Shown in pieces: positions 51,305-59,007 of a DNA stretch of 64,000 bases; within the stretch, counting starts at the first letter, position 1; each line of letters begins with the position of its first letter. Location: NCBI RefSeq assembly GCF_030381805.1, contig NZ_JAUDRH010000023.1, forward strand, positions 33,939-97,938, written 5' to 3'. Source of the DNA: Chlorogloeopsis sp. ULAP01. Lineage in GTDB: Bacteria; Cyanobacteriota; Cyanobacteriia; Cyanobacteriales; Nostocaceae. The translations under genes and the position numbers were made by a program. The notes beneath the pieces are model-generated. The model worked only from the letters and a program-made list of their open reading frames with translations, was not told the origin of the DNA and made no database searches.

Positions 51305-51619
51305 CTAAAACAGTATCGAAACAGGTACGAAAACTTTAGCGGTGAAATCCAAACCTGTGATTTTGCGTAGATAATCATTCACATCACCAGAGCTGTTCGC
51401 TTTCCGATATCTATCATCATCAAGATACTGAAATAACTCTTGTCCGGGAATATCTTGACAGCTTTTGACAATTTTTGCTCTTCGGCGATCGCTGACATCA
51501 ATATGTAGCCCTACTAATTCTGCTGATTCAATGGGATTGATAACGTGTGCCGCTTTAACTTCTTTAATAATTTGTTTTTGAAGCTTCAGCTGCATAAGTG
51601 GGAAGATACACACAATCAA
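51305..51619 (-). pseudogene. Relic of a type IB DNA topoisomerase
   Basis: 104 codons (TTG start, so not convincing as a real gene). Residues about 40-95 read LHIDVSDRRRAKIVKSCQDIPGQELFQYLDDDRYRKANSSGDVNDYLRKITGLDFTAK. They follow the conserved block RRLAKIVRRCQDLPGQELFQYLD...DVNDYLREITGxDFTAKDFRTWAGT of bacterial/eukaryotic-type topoisomerase IB. The frame then ends a few codons later, just where the catalytic His/Tyr region should begin, and the N-terminal half is missing. A decayed or truncated copy is the simplest reading. Confidence 0.6.
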
Positions 51620-51742
51620 TAAGTCTTATACCTGCCAATGTAGCTAATTCCCCCTTTTGGAAAATCTGTATAAAAGTAGAGATAGGCGATCGCAAAGTCG
51701 TCTAAAAGTCATATAGTCTAATTCTCGCTCTCACTGTAGGTA

Positions 51743-52369
51743 CTATTCACCATAAACTAGCGCTAACCAACTCGGATAAGCATAGGAATCATCAGCAAGA
51801 AACTTGGAGCCGCATTCACTATTGAATGCTCTGTGGGCTGTGATTTGCAGATTATCCATCAAACGGCTATCATCACCAAAAGCTTCAAACCCAAGGCTCC
51901 ACCACGCGCTCTCTTGAATCATCAGATGAGTAAGTTCAACCCTGCAACCATTATCAATATTTTCATGATCGGAAACAGGTTCTAGCGAAAACTCAGGTAA
52001 GACTTGATAAAGTTGAGAGTAACGAACTTTTTGAACGCTTACCCAGACAGGGTTATTTACAACCTGCTCTAACTCAAAACCTTCTTGTTTTGAATCGCAA
52101 CACAACCACTTACCCCATTTTTCTACTTTGCCTTCTACGGAGCTACTAAAATTTAGTGTGCCTAATTCTGCTTTACGCCATTTGACTTCTAATCTTTCTT
52201 GCCGCAGTTTAATGCCCAGGAACTTAGATTCGGGAGAGTAAAGATATATATCTTCCCTTGTTTCTGGAGTTTGTAACGGCTGAACAAGACAATTTTGCTC
52301 AAACCACAATTGAATATCTTCTGGTGCTTTACCAGGGTAAAACCAGCGCAGTTCGTAAGTTGTCAGCAT
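51743..52369 (-). CDS. Conserved hypothetical protein
   Basis: 208 residues from ATG 52369. Soluble, rich in W, E and K. The alternating pattern YELRWFYPG, GIKLRQERLEVKWRK and CRVELTHLMIQE resembles the charged beta-strands of CYTH/triphosphate-tunnel proteins, but the motif ExExK is not clearly present. I therefore do not assign it. Divergent from the PsbP-family gene, 70 bp apart. Unknown function; it appears to be a cyanobacterial family. Confidence 0.6.
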   Translation of the reverse strand: MLTTYELRWFYPGKAPEDIQLWFEQNCLVQPLQTPETREDIYLYSPESKFLGIKLRQERLEVKWRKAELGTLNFSSSVEGKVEKWGKWLCCDSKQEGFELEQVVNNPVWVSVQKVRYSQLYQVLPEFSLEPVSDHENIDNGCRVELTHLMIQESAWWSLGFEAFGDDSRLMDNLQITAHRAFNSECGSKFLADDSYAYPSWLALVYGE

Positions 52370-52439
52370 CCGTGGGACAATGATAAACGAAAAATTACGC
52401 TTGCTTTGTATTGCTTCCAGCCTAAAGGAATTAAAACCA

Positions 52440-52985
52440 ATGTGGAAAAAAATTGCAATTATTTTTTTATTAGTGTTAACTTTTAGCTTAACTAATTACA
52501 GTACCGCAGCCGCAGCAGCGCTTAGAGACTACGTAGACACTACTGATGGCTATCAATTCTCATATCCTAACGGCTGGGTTCAAGTTAAAGTTGCCAACGG
52601 CCCTGATGTAGTCTTCCACGATTTAATAGAGTTTAGTGAAAATGCCTCTGTTGTCATTAGTCCAGTACCACAAGGTAAAACTTTGATAGAATTGGGGACA
52701 CCAACAGATGTAGGATATAAATTGGGGAAAAATGCCCTTGCTCCTGAAGGTTCTGGTCGTCAAGCAGAATTAGTTAATGCCGAGCAACGAGAGTTAAACG
52801 GTAATACTTACTACATATTAGAATATCTGATCACCCTCCCCAACAAACAACAACGGCATAACCTAGCTAGCGTTGCCACTAGTAGAGGTAAACTTTTTAC
52901 TTTCAATGCCTCTATTCCAGAAAAACGCTGGCGGAAAGTAAAAGGCATGATTCAAGAATCTGTTGATTCTTTCTCTGTATATTAA
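52440..52985 (+). CDS. psbP: PsbP-family photosystem II lumenal protein
   Basis: 181 residues from ATG 52440, preceded by AAAGGAA. The signal peptide is MWKKIAIIFLLVLTFSL...AAAAA; no lipobox cysteine is present, unlike the lipoprotein CyanoP of Synechocystis. The mature domain begins LRDYVDTTDGYQFSYPNGWVQVKV, followed by ASVVISPVP, GTPTDVGYKLGKNAL and YYILEYLITLPNKQQRHNLASVA, the PsbP fold. It lies in the thylakoid lumen and is associated with the oxygen-evolving side of photosystem II. The Sec or Tat route is not decidable. Confidence 0.85.
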   Translation: MWKKIAIIFLLVLTFSLTNYSTAAAAALRDYVDTTDGYQFSYPNGWVQVKVANGPDVVFHDLIEFSENASVVISPVPQGKTLIELGTPTDVGYKLGKNALAPEGSGRQAELVNAEQRELNGNTYYILEYLITLPNKQQRHNLASVATSRGKLFTFNASIPEKRWRKVKGMIQESVDSFSVY

Positions 52986-53217
52986 TTAAGAGTTAGTGGT
53001 TAATGGCTAATAGCTAATTGTTAACTGATAATGGATAGTGGTTAGTAGGGGAGCCAGCACCTGGCGTCGGGTTAAGCGCGTCGAGTGCACCTGGCGTCAG
53101 GTTCCCCCGGTTGTAGCGACTGCCGTGCGGGTTTTGCTGATAATCTTGCCATTCAAACTGATAATTTATCTTCTAAACTCGCCCGTACAGTATTTAGTGG
53201 TTAGTAGTTCCTAGTCT
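52986..53217. repeat. Spacer with dispersed repeat
   Basis: Contains cacctggcgtcgggttaagcg...cacctggcgtcaggttccc and the inverted counterpart (53110-53134) of the 25-nt element at 32043-32067. Confidence 0.7.
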
Positions 53218-53814
53218 ATGGGCATAACAAAATTCGTTCTCGCCTCAGCTTCTCCAGCGCGACGACGCTTGCTACAAACTGTTGGTATTGAGCCGATAGT
53301 TTGCCCTAGTAATTTTGATGAGTCGCAAGCACAACTTAAAGATCCGGCACAATTGGTGCAAACTTTAGCCCAATGCAAAGCCCAAACTGTAACACCTCAA
53401 TTTAATTCTGCTTTGATCATGGGTTGTGACTCCGTTTTAGCTCTTAATAATGAGATTCACGGCAAACCAAAAGACGCTGGTGAAGCTCGTCAGCGCTGGC
53501 AGGTGATGCAAAACCATTTTGGCGATTTATATACAGGTCATACTTTAATTGATCTATCTCAAAATCGCACTCTGGTTAAATGTCAAGTCACGAGAGTTTA
53601 CTTTGCACCGATGAGCGATCGCGCTATTGATGCCTACATTGCCACGGGCGAACCACTCAAATGTGCCGGTGCTTTTGCTTTAGAAGGTTACGGTAGTCTA
53701 TTCGTAGAAAAAATAGAAGGTTGTCATAGTAATGTGATTGGGCTAAGTTTACCTTTACTACGGCAAATGCTTGCAGAATTAGGGTACGATGTCACAGATT
53801 TCTGGAATAACTAG
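53218..53814 (+). CDS. maf: Maf-like nucleoside triphosphate pyrophosphatase
   Basis: 198 residues. Start FVLASASPARRRLLQTVGIEP is the Maf signature, followed by ALIMGCDSVLALNNEIHGKPKDAGEARQRW (catalytic aspartate), YTGHTLI, and GEPLKCAGAFALEGYGSLFVEKIEGCHSNVIGLSLPLL. The enzyme hydrolyses non-canonical nucleotides to prevent their incorporation. Maf proteins can be dTTP/UTP- or m7GTP-specific; I do not assign a subfamily. Solitary, downstream of the repeat spacer. Confidence 0.92.
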   Translation: MGITKFVLASASPARRRLLQTVGIEPIVCPSNFDESQAQLKDPAQLVQTLAQCKAQTVTPQFNSALIMGCDSVLALNNEIHGKPKDAGEARQRWQVMQNHFGDLYTGHTLIDLSQNRTLVKCQVTRVYFAPMSDRAIDAYIATGEPLKCAGAFALEGYGSLFVEKIEGCHSNVIGLSLPLLRQMLAELGYDVTDFWNN

Positions 53815-53928
53815 TCAAAAAGGCAAAAAGCAACTCCGCCAACAGATAAAATATATATAATAGCTGAATTAACCGTAGTTATTTACGGTTAATTCGTCCG
53901 CTACAAAATCGACTGCCGAATTTGTTGC

Positions 53929-54234
53929 CTACTTGCCGCCGTAGAAAAAGGCAACTTCTTTCTCTTTTAAAGGTGCAAAACCAGCATCTACCAGCATTTT
54001 GTCAAGTTCCGCTTGCGGAATGTGTTTTGCCCCAATCCGCACGATGCGCGATCGCATGGTATTACTGACACCACTGCGTTGTCTATTTGCTTCTAGTGCC
54101 ATGACTTTGTGATAAAGCTCCAGTTTGGCAGAAGGAATAGGAGAACCGTCAAAATCAATTCCTTGTGCGATCGCTTCATCAACAGCATCAGCACCCTTGG
54201 TTGTTTGCTTAACTTCGTTCGTTTCAGCAGTCAT
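53929..54234 (-). CDS. DUF4090 family small protein
   Basis: 101 residues from ATG 54234 (MTAETNEVKQTTKGADAVDEAIAQG). In-frame codons upstream to 54273 are probably not translated. The core FDGSPIPSAKLELYHKVMALEANRQRSGVSNTMRSRIVRIGAKHIPQAELDKMLVDAGFAPLKEKEVAFFYGGK is a very conserved cyanobacterial block that I associate with DUF4090. Helical, soluble, no catalytic motif. Function unknown. Confidence 0.8.
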   Translation of the reverse strand: MTAETNEVKQTTKGADAVDEAIAQGIDFDGSPIPSAKLELYHKVMALEANRQRSGVSNTMRSRIVRIGAKHIPQAELDKMLVDAGFAPLKEKEVAFFYGGK

Positions 54235-54459
54235 GGCTAATGTATTTTGATCGTCAATGCTGCATTCTACCAAGCTTGTGGATACAAAATAGCAACTATT
54301 TTTTCCGTGTAGCGAATTATCTAGGAAGCTCCCATTAAGAAATTCCTGTGCAGCGACAATAGCAAAATCTAAATATTACCGTATTGTTGCTTACACGCTT
54401 GTATATTTAAAACTTTTAGATTAATCTCAATCCAACGGTATAGCCATTTAGGTGGAGCA

Positions 54460-54843
54460 ATGTTTGAACCCCACACTCCTCAAAGAAAAGACCGTGCCTT
54501 AGAAAAAGCTCTGACTAACAAAATTATCGACGATTATTTTGAACATTCAGAAAGCTGGTTGCGAGCAATTTTGCGGATGTGCATCTTCTCTTTGGCTCAT
54601 TTAGATGAACAACCAGTATTCGTGGTGGAATGTCCTAATCAAGCAGTCGCCAAACGCTTGAGCCGCAAAACCTATCCTTTTCGAGGTATTATCTACTTCT
54701 TAACAGATAACTTGTATATTGACGACCGCAGTTTATTTTGCTACCAGGAAGAGGAGGGAAATTGGCGCTGCTTTGATACTAGCACCAATTCTTGGACTAC
54801 TTTAAGCAATCCTTCAAAGCCCACAGCTTCAACAGACGGTTGA
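54460..54843 (+). CDS. Conserved cyanobacterial hypothetical protein
   Basis: 127 residues from ATG 54460, preceded by GGTGGAG. The helical N-terminus (KALTNKIIDDYFEHSESWLRAILRMCIFSLAHLDEQ) is followed by a beta-rich part (VFVVECPNQAVAKRLSRKTYPFRGIIYFLTDNLYIDDRSLFCYQ). No signal peptide or membrane helix, and no known catalytic motif. Likely a cyanobacterial family of unknown role. Ends in a Ser/Thr-rich tail. Confidence 0.68.
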   Translation: MFEPHTPQRKDRALEKALTNKIIDDYFEHSESWLRAILRMCIFSLAHLDEQPVFVVECPNQAVAKRLSRKTYPFRGIIYFLTDNLYIDDRSLFCYQEEEGNWRCFDTSTNSWTTLSNPSKPTASTDG

Positions 54844-54870
54844 GAAACTAAAAAATCGACTACATATGGA

Positions 54871-54919
54871 CACAGATAAACACAGATAAATCAACCGTGT
54901 GCATCTGTGTTTATCTGTG
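54871..54919. repeat. Perfect 17-bp hairpin element
   Basis: Arms CACAGATAAACACAGAT (54871-54887) and ATCTGTGTTTATCTGTG (54903-54919) with a 15-nt loop. It can act as a terminator for the preceding gene but lacks a clear T-run. A degraded relative lies at 44650-44700. Confidence 0.8.
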
Positions 54920-55043
54920 GTCGTTGTTATCATACATACTTGGATCACTCAAAGTGAGTTAGGCTAATTCACATTAAACGTAATGAGTTAGTGGTTAGTT
55001 GTGAAAAAGTACCACTAACCACTAATAGTAGAGACACGATTAA

Positions 55044-55295
55044 CTATGTTCTTTGTCGCGTTAACAATCCACCGAAAAATGCCCCTAAAATAGTACCAGT
55101 CCACAATCCCGTGATGCTGCCTTGCCATATGGCTCCTGGTGTTTCCCAAGCATTGCACATCTGCTGTAAACCCCAAGCTTGATTTTGGCACTTTTGGCTA
55201 CGCAAAGTTAAGCTAATTTGCCCACCGATGTAAGCACTTAAAAAGCCTGATAACAATGCTAAAAAGGTGCAAATGAAAATTCTGTTTTTAGTCAT
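55044..55295 (-). CDS. Small membrane protein
   Basis: 83 residues. Two hydrophobic helices: IFICTFLALLSGFLSAYIGGQI (6-27) and GAIWQGSITGLWTGTILGAFFGGLL (about 54-78). Between them lies a loop with two cysteines (SQKCQNQAWGLQQMCNAW) that may form a disulphide. The fold is glycine-zipper-like. No family recognised. It lies 86 bp upstream in coordinate of the ppc stop and is on the same strand as ppc, possibly downstream in its operon. Confidence 0.55.
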   Translation of the reverse strand: MTKNRIFICTFLALLSGFLSAYIGGQISLTLRSQKCQNQAWGLQQMCNAWETPGAIWQGSITGLWTGTILGAFFGGLLTRQRT

Positions 55296-55381
55296 TAGTC
55301 AATGAGTTAATAGTGAATTGTTAATTGTTAATGGTTAATTTCCATTAACCACTAACCACTATCAACTATCCACCAACAATA

Positions 55382-58300
55382 TCAACCTGTATTTCTCATC
55401 CCGGCGGCAATACCATTAATTGTTAACAATGCCCCGCGTAGTAGTTCTCCCTTACTATATCGAGAGTGAATAACTCCAGAAGTGGGTATATTTTTTGACT
55501 GGCGCAATCGCTTGAGCAAAGCAACTTGGATAAAGCCTAGCGGTACAATTGTGCCATTGCGTAGCTGCACAGAACGCTGTAAAACAGGATCACCATCTAA
55601 AAGTCGTTGGTGATCGGTAATTTTTAGAACTAAATCTCGTGTGAGATAGTATTCATTGGCTATTTGCTCAAATAATCTCTTAAAACGGGGTATATCTTGC
55701 GGATTAGACAATTCTTCCACGTAACGCTGCGCCATTTGCAAGTCTACTTTTGCTAATGTCATTTCTGCTTTAGAAATAACCATTTTAAAGAATGGCCATT
55801 TAATGTAAAAATAACGCAGCAATTTTAAGTGTTCTTCCGGTTCTTCGTTCAAAAATTCTTGTAATGCTGTGCCAACACCATACCAGGAAGGTAGCAAAAA
55901 TCGTGTTTGCGTCCAACTAAACACCCAAGGAATTGCCCGTAAACCACTTAAATCTTTTTTACCTGATGGACGACGCGCTGGGCGAGAGCTAATTTGTAGG
56001 AGGCTAATTTCTTCTATCGGAGTAACTTGGTGGAAGAAATCAATAAAATCTGGTTCTTCGTAGATGAGAGCGCGATAATGAGTACGCGATCGCACTGCCA
56101 ACTCTTCCATAATTTCATTCCAGGGTTCGATATCATCAAACCCAGTCCGCAACAAGCTAGCCTGAATAACAGCAGTAGTGATAGTTTCCAAATTGAACAG
56201 AGCTAAGTCTCGCAAAGAATATTTAGAAGCTAAAACTTCCCCTTGTTCGGTAATTTTGATGCGCCCGTTGATACTATGACCAGGTTGTGCCAAAATTGCC
56301 TCATATGCTGGGCCACCGCCACGTCCAACAGAACCACCCCGTCCGTGGAATATTCTCAGATTGACGCCATAATTTTCAGCAATTTGCTGTAGTGATTTTT
56401 GGGCTTTATGAATTTCCCAGTTACTGCTTAGAAAGCCAGAGTCTTTATTACTATCAGAATACCCCAGCATTACTTCTTGCAGATTGGGAGTCAGAGGAGA
56501 ATGAGACGCAAAGAACGCTTCTGTCACCTGTCCCCTATCACCCGTCCCCTGTCCCCTGTCCCCTTCAATTGCTGCGTATCCACCTGCCAGTAAAGCCCGA
56601 TACAAGGGCAACTCAAATAACTGCCGCATGACGCTGCGCGATCGCTGTAAGTCTTCAACTGTTTCAAATAGAGGAACTACTTGAATGGTGCCAACAGCAG
56701 TACCAGGATCGTAAAGCCCTGCTTCTTTAGCTAAAAGCAATACTTCTAGCACATCACTGACTTGGCGGCACATACTAATAATGTAAGTTTTGCAGATGTC
56801 GCCACCAAATTCTTGTTGGAGCGATCGCACTACCCGCAGGGTTTCAATGACATCGTTAGTTTTGTGTGAAAATGGTAATTGTGCTGGGATTAAAGGACGA
56901 CGGGTTTGTAGTTCGCTTACCAACCAAGCAACTCTTTGTTCCTCGCTCAATTCGTCGTAAGGTTGCTTTAAAACACCCAAGTACTCCAAAATTTCATTTA
57001 AAGCATCCGAGTGGCGCGAGGATTCTTGACGGATATCTAAACAAGTCAGGTTAAAACCAAAAATTTCTACTTGACAGATTAAATTTTCTAGTTCGCTACA
57101 AGTCAATCCAGTTTCATTTAAATTACGTTCAATTAGGCGTAATTCCGCTAAAAATTCGTCTCCTGAGCGATATATCGGCGTGTTATCGTTTTTGATAATT
57201 TCCCGTTTCGAGAGAGCTAAATTGCGATCGCGAGTATTTTCTAAACGTTTTAGCACATACGACATTTTCAGTCGATACGGTTCTTGGCGATAACGCAGTG
57301 CCAACTCGTCGTATACTTCACTCAGCTGCGATTGCTCTATCTCCAAAGATTCCAGCAAATCTGGTAGAACATCACTCCAGTGCAGTGAGACGCTTAATAA
57401 ATTAATCAGGCGTTTAATTGATTGAATATACCTTTCTAAAACAATATTGCGTTGATAGCAAGCAGTCTGCCAGGTAATTTCCGGTGTTACTGATGGGTTG
57501 CCATCTCTGTCTGCCCCTACCCAAGAACCAAATTTGCAAAAGTTCTTTCTCGGTGGTTCCAGCCAGGGAAAAGTGCTAGCTAAAGAGCGTTGCAAATGCT
57601 TATACAGTTGGGGAATAGTCTCAAACAAAACTTCTTGGAAGTAGTGCAGAGCATAGTCTACTTCATCTAGTACTGAAGGCTTAAATTGGTGCAACTCATC
57701 AGTTCGCCACCACAAACGAATTTCTTCTATCAATTGTTCCCGTATTTCTGTTGCTTCCCAAGAACCACTATTACCAACACGCTTTTCAACTACATCTAGC
57801 TGCTGTAGTAGTTTGACTACTCGTCTTTGTTTATCGCGAATTGTGTGGCGGACAATTTCTGTTGGGTGAGCGGTGAACACCAGTTGCACATCCAACTGTG
57901 CAATTAGACGTTGAATTTGTTGGGGTGGTACATTTAGCTGATATAAATGGGGAAACAAGGCAGCAAAAGTGCCTTTACGTTTACCACTCAAGTCCGCTTG
58001 CCAACTTTTTGTTAGCAAATCTGCTCCTAATCCGTTGTTTAGGGGTTTTTCTTCTGTATGAGAAGTTGGTGAAGCAACAAGATTTGGTAGAGTTTCTTGA
58101 GTTCCTGATTCTTTTCCCACCTCATAACGATTCATTTGCTGCCGTTGTTCGTAATCCTGCTCTATGATGTTGATCAGCTGGAAATACAAAGCAAAAGCAC
58201 GAGCCGCTCGAATGGCTTCATTAATGTTGAGCTGCTCAATCAATTTGAATACAGAGGAAGCTTGATCGTTAGTTGCTTGTCCTTCTGGCGAACACAAGTC

Positions 58301-58459
58301 GCGTAATTGCCGCAACAGATCTACCATTTTTTGGCCACATTCCTGCCGAAGAACGGACTCCCATAATTCCTCTACTATTTGTAGACGGTGGCGTAAAAAT
58401 AAATCGGAGGCAGGGTAGACATTCACATCCTGAGAGAAAAAGTATAAAAGGGAACTCAT
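55382..58459 (-). CDS. ppc: Phosphoenolpyruvate carboxylase
   Basis: 1025 residues, in the range of cyanobacterial PEPC (about 1000-1050). The enzyme adds bicarbonate to PEP to make oxaloacetate for the TCA cycle and amino acids. Catalytic motifs: VFTAHPTEIVRHTI (about 195), GSWVGADRDGNP, LQEVMLGYSDSNKDSG, FHGRGGSVGRGGGP, and the C-terminal GMRNTG. At about residues 632-645 a Gly/Asp/Arg/Gln-rich stretch (GDRGQGTGDRGQVTE) is encoded by a dispersed CCCCTGT-type tandem repeat, inserted in frame between LLAGGYAAIE and the PLTPNLQEVM segment. The upstream start MSSLLYFFSQDVNVYPASDLFLRHRLQIVEELWES fits. Confidence 0.96.
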   Translation of the reverse strand: MSSLLYFFSQDVNVYPASDLFLRHRLQIVEELWESVLRQECGQKMVDLLRQLRDLCSPEGQATNDQASSVFKLIEQLNINEAIRAARAFALYFQLINIIEQDYEQRQQMNRYEVGKESGTQETLPNLVASPTSHTEEKPLNNGLGADLLTKSWQADLSGKRKGTFAALFPHLYQLNVPPQQIQRLIAQLDVQLVFTAHPTEIVRHTIRDKQRRVVKLLQQLDVVEKRVGNSGSWEATEIREQLIEEIRLWWRTDELHQFKPSVLDEVDYALHYFQEVLFETIPQLYKHLQRSLASTFPWLEPPRKNFCKFGSWVGADRDGNPSVTPEITWQTACYQRNIVLERYIQSIKRLINLLSVSLHWSDVLPDLLESLEIEQSQLSEVYDELALRYRQEPYRLKMSYVLKRLENTRDRNLALSKREIIKNDNTPIYRSGDEFLAELRLIERNLNETGLTCSELENLICQVEIFGFNLTCLDIRQESSRHSDALNEILEYLGVLKQPYDELSEEQRVAWLVSELQTRRPLIPAQLPFSHKTNDVIETLRVVRSLQQEFGGDICKTYIISMCRQVSDVLEVLLLAKEAGLYDPGTAVGTIQVVPLFETVEDLQRSRSVMRQLFELPLYRALLAGGYAAIEGDRGQGTGDRGQVTEAFFASHSPLTPNLQEVMLGYSDSNKDSGFLSSNWEIHKAQKSLQQIAENYGVNLRIFHGRGGSVGRGGGPAYEAILAQPGHSINGRIKITEQGEVLASKYSLRDLALFNLETITTAVIQASLLRTGFDDIEPWNEIMEELAVRSRTHYRALIYEEPDFIDFFHQVTPIEEISLLQISSRPARRPSGKKDLSGLRAIPWVFSWTQTRFLLPSWYGVGTALQEFLNEEPEEHLKLLRYFYIKWPFFKMVISKAEMTLAKVDLQMAQRYVEELSNPQDIPRFKRLFEQIANEYYLTRDLVLKITDHQRLLDGDPVLQRSVQLRNGTIVPLGFIQVALLKRLRQSKNIPTSGVIHSRYSKGELLRGALLTINGIAAGMRNTG
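56525..56564. repeat. Tandem repeat inside ppc
   Basis: Four to five imperfect copies of CCCCTGT(C/A)-type 7-9-mers (gtcccctatcacccgtcccctgt...). They are in frame with ppc and encode about 14 extra residues. Same repeat type occurs in intergenic DNA elsewhere in the window. Confidence 0.85.
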
Positions 58460-58568
58460 ATCCTCTGTTCTGTTAAAGCTAGTTATTTTTTATGATTTCA
58501 GGTTTTGCACTTTACAGTCATGGAGTTTGCCACGATAATTTCCAGAAAATGTAGTATAATAACTAACT

Positions 58569-58799
58569 TTAGTTTTCTAGGTTGTTTTCTGGAAAGTCAA
58601 GGATGGGCAGGCGATCGCCACGAAATATTTCCTCAGTGGCTTCTCCGATCGCTTGTAAAGTTTGTGCAGTGGCTTTCTCTGCCAACAGCAACATCAGGAC
58701 AGAAGTCGTACCAACTTGTAAGAGGAAAGATTGGGGAATGGAAAACAAAACTAAATTGAGATCAGAATTAGTTGAAGATTTAGAGTTAAAAGATGACAT
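58569..58799 (-). CDS. Small conserved cyanobacterial protein upstream of ppc
   Basis: 76 residues from ATG 58799. The sequence SSFNSKSSTNSDLNLVLFSIPQSFLLQVGTTSVLMLLLAEKATAQTLQAIGEATEEIFRGDRLPILDFPE looks like a conserved small cyanobacterial protein with one hydrophobic segment (LVLFSIPQSFLLQVGTTSVLMLLL). It is on the ppc strand, 110 bp upstream of its start. The overlapping plus-strand frame in this place has no family character. Function unknown. Confidence 0.5.
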   Translation of the reverse strand: MSSFNSKSSTNSDLNLVLFSIPQSFLLQVGTTSVLMLLLAEKATAQTLQAIGEATEEIFRGDRLPILDFPENNLEN

Positions 58800-59007
58800 A
58801 AGTTATGCTCTGTGGTGTGAGGATGAATGGCAACGGACAAAATTCGACAAATGGCGGACTTGCAAGCTAAAACTGTGCTTTGCTTGGTTGGCAAACTTAT
58901 AATGCAGAAAAAATGTTAAAAAACTTCATATCGTGATGAATCTTATGGTTCTAGTTTACAAGTCAAGATACTATCCCCAATACTAGCTCCTGCATACTCA
59001 ACTTCCC

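Noticed and set aside
51743..52369. CYTH (triphosphate tunnel) domain
   Set aside because: Only a weak similarity of alternating charged strands; the ExExK signature is not present.
52440..52520. CyanoP-type lipoprotein signal on the PsbP-family protein
   Set aside because: There is no cysteine at the expected lipobox position, so a normal cleavable signal peptide is more likely.
58582..58902. Plus-strand frame of about 106 codons upstream of the repeat-SGNH gene
   Set aside because: It is the antisense of the small minus-strand protein 58569-58799, which has the more natural sequence (hydrophobic segment, conserved look).
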